Assembly: GCA_963924555.1 (NCBI GenBank)
Contig: OZ004585.1
Coordinates: 5,345,488 to 5,409,487 of the forward strand
Direction: 5' to 3'
Length of the DNA: 64,000 bases
Source: Crambe crambe
Taxonomy: Eukaryota > Porifera > Demospongiae > Poecilosclerida > Crambeidae
The notes beneath the pieces are model-generated. The model searched no databases and was not told where the DNA came from. It saw nothing but the letters and a program-made list of their open reading frames with translations. Within the stretch, counting starts at the first letter, position 1; every line of letters begins with the position of its first letter. Position numbers and translations under genes: made by a program. This document shows, in pieces, positions 57,198-64,000 of the stretch.

Positions 57198-58834
57198 AAT
57201 GGTTTGCCCCCAACCTGGGATTTGATTTCATAGTTACTAGCTATATAAGTAGCCTTCCACTCTTCCTATTCCATAATTATATAATGCTTAGTTGACCAAT
57301 AATACCGCAAATACGTATGGTAGAGAGATTCGCTATTCAGGACAAGGTCAAAGAATCACAATGGGTGTGGTATATTCTCTATAGTGCAGTGCAAAAAAAT
57401 TGTCTGCCTTGTAAAGTTAGCAGATTAGAAAATGACATGCTAGGACGATCAGATGAAAAATGAAGTTAAGACATCACATACCAAATGATCTACACATACT
57501 GTAACACATAAAGTAAAGTTTTCCAATTGAGTTAGGAAACTACTAGGCCATACGTGAGACTGAACATTCAGCAGCCATTAAACCACTAGGATCTGAAATC
57601 AAAGGAGCAGTTACTATTCTAGATACTTGACAATGTATTAGATTTCTTAAATTCTTAGCCCTAGTCCTGACATAAAACACCAGCCTGAAGCTTCAAAAAC
57701 AAATTTCTTCAAGGTTTGTCATGCTCTGACAGCTAGTATTGTAGTTTTGAAATTATTTTTTTAACAATAGGGAGAGGGGGTGCTCTTTTTCAAAGGAGGC
57801 CATTTCTAGTACTACTAGAGCCAGCCCCACTGAAATGGCTATGACTACAGGGATGAAGAGGAGGCTATCAAAAAACCCACCTGAAAAGATGCATAGCTAT
57901 TCCAACAGCACCCAATCAGAGGCACCTGCAGCAATTTCAATGGAAAGGGGCAACACATTAATTTATTTCAGTTTAATCATCAGCCACTTGGGTCTTTACT
58001 AAGACCAAAAGGTCACTAGTGACCACCCTCAGGACAATGGGCCTGGAGGATGATCGTAAGACAAAAATCTGACAAACAACCAGTCCGGATAAGTGGCACC
58101 ACTTTACCACTATTTAGTTACCTCCATTACGATTTAACCCAGCTTATACGATCTCAAATGATCCAAATAGCTGGATTGTTGGTTGTTGGGACATGGTGGA
58201 GTGGCCTTAATAGAGAGGTGGTCTCTTTACGGAGGTTGAAATAGCTGGATAGCTGGCTGTTGAGTCAGAGAGGTGGTCTCTTTAGGGGGTAAAGAAATAT
58301 ATAGAAAAAAACTATAGTCAGGGAACAAGTGGCCAAAGGTACCTCTGTACCCCCAAAAGATAGGGGGAAATGACCCAAACCTTTGTGGAAACAGTGCACT
58401 TCAAAATGGACGCCATCCACTCACTGATACAGGCAACTTGATGATAAAATTATAGCTACCTGCAGTGTAGTGAGTATGATAGGATGTTCCACAGGCCTAA
58501 GTGTGCGGCAGAGGGCCAGACCAGTGGAGGAGCAGTTGGGTGCAGTGTAATGTGCAGACACACACTTAGCATTGAGCTCTAGCTTGGACCAGTTTGAATA
58601 AATGTTTTTTCCTTTACTTACATTAATATACTGCTCTAAAGAGCCACTCCATCTTTCTGGCTAGGGGAGCCAAATGACAACATACACTTAGGACTATATA
58701 TAGACGTGTGAAATTGAGCAATTTGATTGGTTACTTTGAAGGCTCTGAATCACTTGGTGTCCTCGCTCTGAGGGCATAGGCTGTTTATTGCCACTGCTTG
58801 GAAATGGTACATTGCTATGGTTATGTTCTAAATA

Positions 58835-59192
58835 CCGTATGGGTAGATTTTTCCTAGGGATTTTAATTTCGTGGTTGTCACGGTCACTTTGAATTTTTAA
58901 CACTCAATAGCCTATTTTAGCGCATGCGCATTAGTCATTACGGAGTACTTTGATCTCGATCTTTCCAGATTCAGAACTTCGCTTTCAGAACAGCAGAGCT
59001 TCGCCATCTGAAGCTTCCTATAGACATGAAATTCCCTAACTATTGAAGGGTAACTAAAACTGGGCATCCTTCCGGCTGTTCACGATCAATTTTTTTTTTA
59101 CACTGCGCACAAGCGAAATTAAAATCCTCGAAAAATTTATAATCTAGTTTGGTACTGATATTCACATTCCTCGAAAATATCTACCCATACAG
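58835..59192. mobile_element. MITE, family H, TA-flanked
   Basis: CCGTATGGGTAGATTTTTCC at the left matches the reverse complement of GAAAATATCTACCCATACAG at the right, with TA on both sides. Subterminal TTTTAATTTCG / CGAAATTAAAA repeats occur inside. The CCGTA start resembles family A, so both may share a transposase of the Tc1/mariner-pogo group (inference). Confidence 0.8.
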
Positions 59193-59240
59193 TAAGCTAG
59201 ACACCATGTATATTCAGAAACCCTCGGGTCCACCCTTGCT

Positions 59241-59312
59241 CCACTGTCAAGTCTTTTCTAACCATCAGTCTACAGTGATGGACTGATGGTTAGAAAAGAC
59301 TTTTGACAGTGG
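59241..59312. repeat. Hairpin with about 30-bp arms
   Basis: CCACTGTCAAGTCTTTTCTA and ACCATCAGTC are mirrored by GACTGATGGT and TAGAAAAGACTTTTGACAGTGG around a short ACAGTG-type loop. It directly follows the truncated family D fragment at 59196-59230. Confidence 0.88.
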
Positions 59313-59708
59313 CAGCTTGAGTCCATCATCGTTCAAATTTCTATATTGCGTTACTGGTTTTCAATTGAGTGGCAGCTTCTGCCCCACTTAAGCCATGACA
59401 AATCCCGTTGCTTAGGTGGCAGCAGAAGCTGCCACACAAGTCAAATACTCTACACAGATTTAATAACCACACTCATATCCTGACTTAGAGCACTCCTGGG
59501 AGTAAAGTAGGTTAGGAATTTACACACAACCATCCCCATTTGTCACTTTATTTCTTTTTTCCCCTTCTTTATAGTATTTTATAGCATCTATGCCCCCCTG
59601 GATCCCACTAAATAAAGCTGGCTGGCTATACTTAATTTATTAATTAATTCAATTATTATTAAACTTTTACTGGCTGGCTATAGTTAATTAATTTGATTTT
59701 TTGCATGG

Positions 59709-59716
59709 TATATAAG
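59709..59716 (+). promoter_or_regulatory. Candidate TATA box of the P-loop ATPase gene
   Basis: TATATAAG lies 66 bp upstream of the ATG at 59782, leaving room for a start site about 30 bp downstream and a short 5' UTR. It is inferred from spacing only. Confidence 0.4.
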
Positions 59717-59781
59717 ATGATGCATTAGTCTTCTAGGTCAGTCAGCCCAGCAAGTGATAGTCCATCTACTACTATAGCTTA

Positions 59782-62700
59782 ATGGGTGATACAGAAGCCA
59801 CTAGCAGTTCACAAAGCAGCCAGCAATCACCACTCGTAATGGCAACTAGCAGTTCACAGAACAGCCAGCAATCACCTAATAGTAGCCTCGTAATGGGTGA
59901 TAAAGGAGATACCAAAAGTTCACAGAGCAGCCAGCAGAATGAAACCATGGTAAGTGGATATAGTTACTGCTGTCGAGAGTACATTTCATATTCTTCAGTA
60001 AACTGAGGAATCTCATGTACATGCAGGCACCATTCTTTGTAAATTGGGAGAATCCTGCAATCGGGACTGTTAATCTTCGAGATGGATCCAAAAGTGATGC
60101 TAAAGGTGATTTTGCTATAAAGCTTGATAAGCTAATCGAAGCTGGAAAAAAAACTGGATACATAGCAACTGTGAAAAGAGCTATTGATTGCATTGAGAGG
60201 TAAATTAAGTAAAGTGAAAAAGATGCTTTTATAAATTATTAATTTTATTGATAAAGAAAGACTCTTGCTAAAATGTTAACCATTGCTTGTCTACTTTTGT
60301 CTGTAGAAAGTGTTTTTTCACAATGGAATCGACTTCATTTAAGTCAAGATTCATGGCTAATATAAATAATTCATTTGGGAGTGGAGGAATGTCCCTGGCA
60401 CTGAATGAAAGCCAATTTTCATCTTTTATACAATTCCTTAAAAAAGATGGGCTGCCAATAAAGAAGGCAGTACAAATAATAGGACTGCAGAAAGATGAAA
60501 AAGTGTGGGTTTTGGGAGAAGATTTACACTTAGACACGAATGGTGATATCATTGAAGAAAGCAATCGTACTTACACTTGGCTGAATGAAATGATATGTGA
60601 AGGATTGTCTAGCATGAGAATAGAAGAGGTTCTTCCGAAGATAAAATTACCTCTTGATACATCTGTGTTACACAGGTAATTAGCACCACAGTAATGTAGG
60701 TTAGGAATATCTTTTGAGCGTGTGTGCATGCAAGTACATGCAGTCACATGTTATGCAAAAAATAAGGGTTTTTTTAATTTAAACTGACATTAATTTTCAC
60801 ACAGGCTGGTCGAATTGCTACAGACGGTGATGAAGCATAACTTTATTCCATCTTTAATTTTAATTGCTGGTGCAGTATTATCTCTTCATTATGTCACAAT
60901 AACGAAGACTACTGGCTGCCCTATAGTGATTGCAGAGGGCATGTCACAGACTGGAAAATCCACCGCTCTACGCATTGCACTTGCACTTATAGGTAACAAA
61001 TTATGATTTCTTATCTCCAGCACTAATGTGTATGCAGAAGATATAGCTGATCGATGCTACATGTCTCCATAGCAATATAATGTTAAAGCTTGTTATTTAG
61101 TAAGCTAGTTAAGCAGTGCCTGGCCAGCCTAGTACATGGATGGGTTACCCCATGGAAAGGCTGGTGTAAGTGGGATGGTGGTGAGTTGGTAGTTGTGTCC
61201 ACTGAGCTCCACCCCTCAATTGAGATAGGAGGTGTCTCTGACACTGCATCCTTCAAAAGAGATGTAAAACCATTGGTCATATAGGGGGCCTAGCCTATGG
61301 CTATACCTATACCATCGCCTCCCATTGAAATGTTTTTACTCTACAGGTATGTCAAGAGATGCAATTTACGAAAAATTTACAAATTGCTTCATATTGGAGA
61401 GGGCTGCGGCATCGACGTTACCTTTCGGAATTGATGATCCAAATGATAAATCCAATAAAGGAAGCAACTTAAATGAGATTTTAGTTGACCTGTACAACCA
61501 GGGAAAGACAGGCTCTCTGAGGAGAACAACTCTGATTCCAAAATCTATACCTATAGTGGCAACGAACTATAAACTGAACCAAGATGAAAGGTTTGTAGCA
61601 TTAATCCATGTATAAAATAATTATGAGAATTATCTGTATTAACAGAGTGCAATCAAGAGTGTGTGTGATCCCATTTAAAAAACCGTCAATTGCGCCAAAT
61701 AATGATGAAGAACAAGATTCATTTGATGAGTTAGATGAAATGCTATTGAATGGAGACTTGTCGTCTACATGCGGCTGGGCCATTCAAGTGAAGACAGTAC
61801 TTGAGGACAGAGAACACTTTAAGCTAATAAAAAAAGGGTTGAGATCTTTTGAAGGTCGCTCAGTCCTTAATTGGACGTATTTATTGATGTGCTTAAAAGA
61901 AGTAAGAAATACTAAGGCTCATTTAGTTACGTATGTACTTTATTGAACTTGCAGCTATTGCTTAAAGCCGGATTTCCAGACATGATTGATGCAGCACTGG
62001 AATTTATTTGCGACCTACATGCAGACTCCAAATCCTTTCCAGCACAAACAGCCACAGAAGAAGATGCCGATGTTATTCATCAGACAATAGATGAAGTGAT
62101 TGATACGTGCTCCCAACAACCTGTTTCTAAGGTTAGCTTAAGGGATTGCCTAAGTGGGTCACACAGTAAAACAATATGAATCAACTGTCTGGTTCACCTC
62201 AATATGTATGCATAGTGCATGCTGTCTATCCGTTCACCTCAATATGTATGCATAGTGCATGCTGTCTATCTGTTCACCTCAATATGTATGCATAGTGCAT
62301 GCTGTCTATCCGTTCACCTCATTATGTATGCATAGTGCATGCTGTCTATCCGTTCACCTCAATATGTATGCATAGAGTACACAGTGTATGACAGCAGTGG
62401 AACCTCCCAAGGACTGCCCGATTATGGACTCCTCAAAATTAAGCACTCCAGTACCTTTAAGTGGGCATGGTCCTTAAGGTTATGGTCTACACTTGTCCCA
62501 ATAATTAACGAGGCGAGTAGTTGTACTAGCTATGAGATGCTACAGTCAAAAATTACAGTTTCATCCCACTGATATGGATCCAACATATCTAACACATCAT
62601 GCAGGTATTGGAGTACATGAGAACTGACGTCCATGTTGGTGGAAAGCAAGTATTGGCAATAGTTTTGGCTGACCTAGAGACTGCACTTACATTTCCCTTA

Positions 62701-64000
62701 AGCCGCATACGAGTGGCAATGAATAGGGGGAATTTCGGACAGACCAGGATCACAAAGGACTTCTTACAACCAGGTAGCTCAAGCACTTCCATCACAAGAA
62801 ATGCAAACAGTAGAAGAAGGAAGTGTGAAGCATTTACACTAAATAAAATAGAGTCGGACAAATGTGATCAACTCAAGGCTGGTAAGAATAGGACTAATAC
62901 ATACCTGTGTCCCAATGTTATTTCATTCTCTGCATCCAGCTTGCAAAAAATCCAAATCAGATGTGAAGAGCACACCCAGCACATCTTTCATGGAGACTTC
63001 TATTGCTATGGAAGTAATTGTGCCCACATCGATATCTGAGGAAAATGAAGGTTTTTCAAACTGTTCAGGTACAGAAAGCAACACTTTACTCACAAAAGGT
63101 ATGAAAGATAAATCTCCCCAGACATAGAAGATGGAACTAGAACTATTAAAGCACCCACTCCTGATGATGTAGTCTCTCTGCAGGACATGAAAGTTGTCTC
63201 AAGCTGTGAGAGAAACTGCACAATAGTAGTGGTCTTACCAGTTTACAGTGGTTTTTTGACTTCACTTCTCCAGGCGAAAAAGAGGAGATTCTTCCAGTTG
63301 TCATTCCTGACACCTCGAATGATGATGTGGCTTCTCTTCGAGATACGAATGTTATCTATGAGAGTATAAGTGAGTTTATAGCAAATAGGGGTAGCGCATC
63401 TGTCAAATGGTAACACATAAGGCAAGCTCAGTGAGAATGGAAATCTCATATGGAACAAAGGGTAAAAGCTTGATTTTCAGTATGAATACAAACTGTGAAA
63501 GCATGGCCAATTTTACATGCAATCAGTAAAAAGATAAGTAAAACTAGTAAGCTGGACAGTTCTATTTAATACACAGCAAAAACAATAAAACAGCTATACA
63601 CTAGTTTAATCACCTAAATCGGTGATGCATTGGTTCTTGCTGATGGTGATTCATGACCTCTCAGGTGAAGAAACTTCTCCAGGTGAAAAAAAGGAGATCC
63701 CTCCAGCTGTCACTCCTGTGAAAGATGACATAGCCTCTCCTCGGGATGTGAATGGTAGGTTAGCTATGAGAATAACACAATGATTAAATTCTAATGGCAC
63801 CAACTAAACAAAGGTGGCTCTTTTTAAATTCTTTGACTTTTCCAGGTGACGAAGAGAAGATCCTCAAGAGTAGCAGTCAGGACATGAAAGGTGGCTCTCA
63901 CTCTAAGAGTAAAAGTGAGCAAAAAATTAATGGGACTGTCACTTAATCTACATGTACCAGTAGAGCCTTGCATATAACCAAAACTCTAAGGCCCTAGCTT
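59782..64000 (+). CDS. P-loop ATPase (SF3/D5- or DUF927-like) with Ser/Gln-rich N-terminus; 3' end outside window
   Basis: Exons in phase: 59782-59949, 60027-60199, 60307-60675, 60805-60992, 61347-61590, 61646-61901, 61955-62131, 62605-62881, 62940-63098, then probably 63274-63369, 63665-63754, 63846-63914; no stop seen, about 755 residues visible. The N-terminus (1-56) has three SSSQSSQQSP-type repeats. A middle region (57-236) is unrecognised. The ATPase core has EGMSQTGKST (Walker A, 281-290), LPFGIDD (possible Walker B, 324-330), IPIVATNY (AAA+/SF3 sensor 1, 367-374) and RVQSRVCVIPF (381-391). A TN ... R ... IPF arrangement is characteristic of D5/P4-type SF3 helicases and related DUF927 ATPases, which act in DNA replication of viruses, plasmids and mobile elements. 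The C-terminal part is low-complexity and built of short phase-1 exons. The start ATG is the first one downstream of a TATA-like box. Function is unproven; the ATPase assignment is solid, the family is an inference. Confidence 0.75.
61095..61325 (+). mobile_element. 5S rRNA-derived SINE (SINE3-like)
   Basis: AGTTAAGCAGTGCCTGGCCA, then AGTACATGGATGGGTTACCC and GGCTGGTGTAAG, follow the order and spacing of 5S rRNA, including its internal box A (AGTTAAGCA) and intermediate element (TGGATGGG). The body after it contains CCTTCAAAAGAGATGTAAAA, close to the CTTCGG-GAGACGTTAAA block common in animal SINEs. It lies in intron 4 of the P-loop ATPase gene, in the sense orientation. It is not a functional 5S gene, because the 5' third and the 3' stem are absent. 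Confidence 0.7.
62186..62382 (+). repeat. 40-bp minisatellite, nearly five copies
   Basis: The unit is GTTCACCTCAATATGTATGC followed by ATAGTGCATGCTGTCTATCC. Copies are almost identical, in intron 7 of the P-loop ATPase gene. Confidence 0.95.
63274..63914 (+). other. Repeated phase-1 exons at the C-terminus of the P-loop ATPase
   Basis: Three candidate exons (63274-63369, 63665-63754 and 63846-63914) each start with G|G(C/T), have lengths divisible by three and end in phase 1. The first two encode related peptides: GEKEEILPVVIPDTSNDDVA then SLRDTN, and GEKKEIPPAVTPVKDDIASP then RDVN. A fourth similar stretch, APTPDDVVSLQDMK at about 63151-63192, sits in a place that does not splice cleanly. 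Symmetric exons can be gained or skipped without breaking the frame. Confidence 0.6.

Larger units (their letters stand above)
51705..59781. other. Gene-poor 8-kb intergenic region
   Basis: No convincing host gene on either strand. It holds family G, C and H inverted-repeat elements, a Penelope-like relic, hairpins at 54469 and 59241, a two-copy repeat of about 85 bp near 54745-54860 (TAATTAGTTGCACTAATTGT), a short (CAT)n tract near 55378-55401 and a G run. Near 54319 the segment CAGTGGAACCTGGTTATAAT resembles a pogo-type TIR. Confidence 0.65.

Noticed and set aside
61100..61170. Functional 5S rRNA gene.
   Set aside because: Only the internal promoter-like middle part resembles 5S; the 5' start and the closing stem are missing, and a SINE body follows.
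63051..63068. An 18-bp intron in the ATPase gene (GTTTTT...TTCAG).
   Set aside because: Far below any spliceable size; it reads through in frame, so it is kept as coding.

Overview
The window is nuclear DNA from an intron-rich animal, AT-rich overall. Evidence for a eukaryote: almost every recognisable protein is split by spliceosomal introns (41 bp to 11 kb), and the non-genic DNA is full of MITEs, SINEs, LINE, Penelope and transposase remnants. A VWA8 orthologue, a CXXC zinc finger and this transposon mix point to an early-branching metazoan, most likely a sponge. That last step is inference; nothing here proves the species.

Layout. Positions 727-46548 (+) hold the 3' four-fifths of a VWA8 orthologue (dynein-related AAA+ / von Willebrand factor A protein). 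I could place 37 exons with continuous reading phase, about 1,568 residues; the N-terminal part lies to the left of the window. Three introns (7305-18517, 21600-29690, 29844-38720) account for most of its length and act as transposon sinks. They carry a pogo-type transposase fragment, DUF6589-type fragments, LINE pieces, a RecQ-like pseudogene, two families of unrecognised decayed genes, a 307-bp macrosatellite, and several minisatellites. Positions 46549-48172 are intergenic and mostly a GGTGTC-type minisatellite.

Positions 48173-51704 (+) hold a complete 17-exon gene of 878 residues: two C2H2 fingers, a MULE-type DDE transposase core, a SWIM-like finger and a C-terminal CXXC finger, which normally reads unmethylated CpG. 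Positions 51705-59781 are about 8 kb without a recognisable gene, with MITEs, a decayed Penelope-like element, hairpins and a long G run. From 59782 (+) to the right edge runs a third gene encoding a P-loop ATPase of SF3/D5- or DUF927-like type, with a Ser/Gln-rich N-terminus and repeated phase-1 exons at the C-terminus; it is cut by the window end.

The genes do not form an operon or obvious pathway. VWA8 is a conserved housekeeping ATPase. The two downstream genes look like mobile-element-derived proteins (a DNA-binding transposase and a replicative-helicase-like ATPase) now carried as intact multi-exon genes. Recurring themes are GC-AG introns (three in VWA8, two in the transposase gene) and at least eight families of short inverted-repeat elements, one of which sits directly against a VWA8 splice donor.
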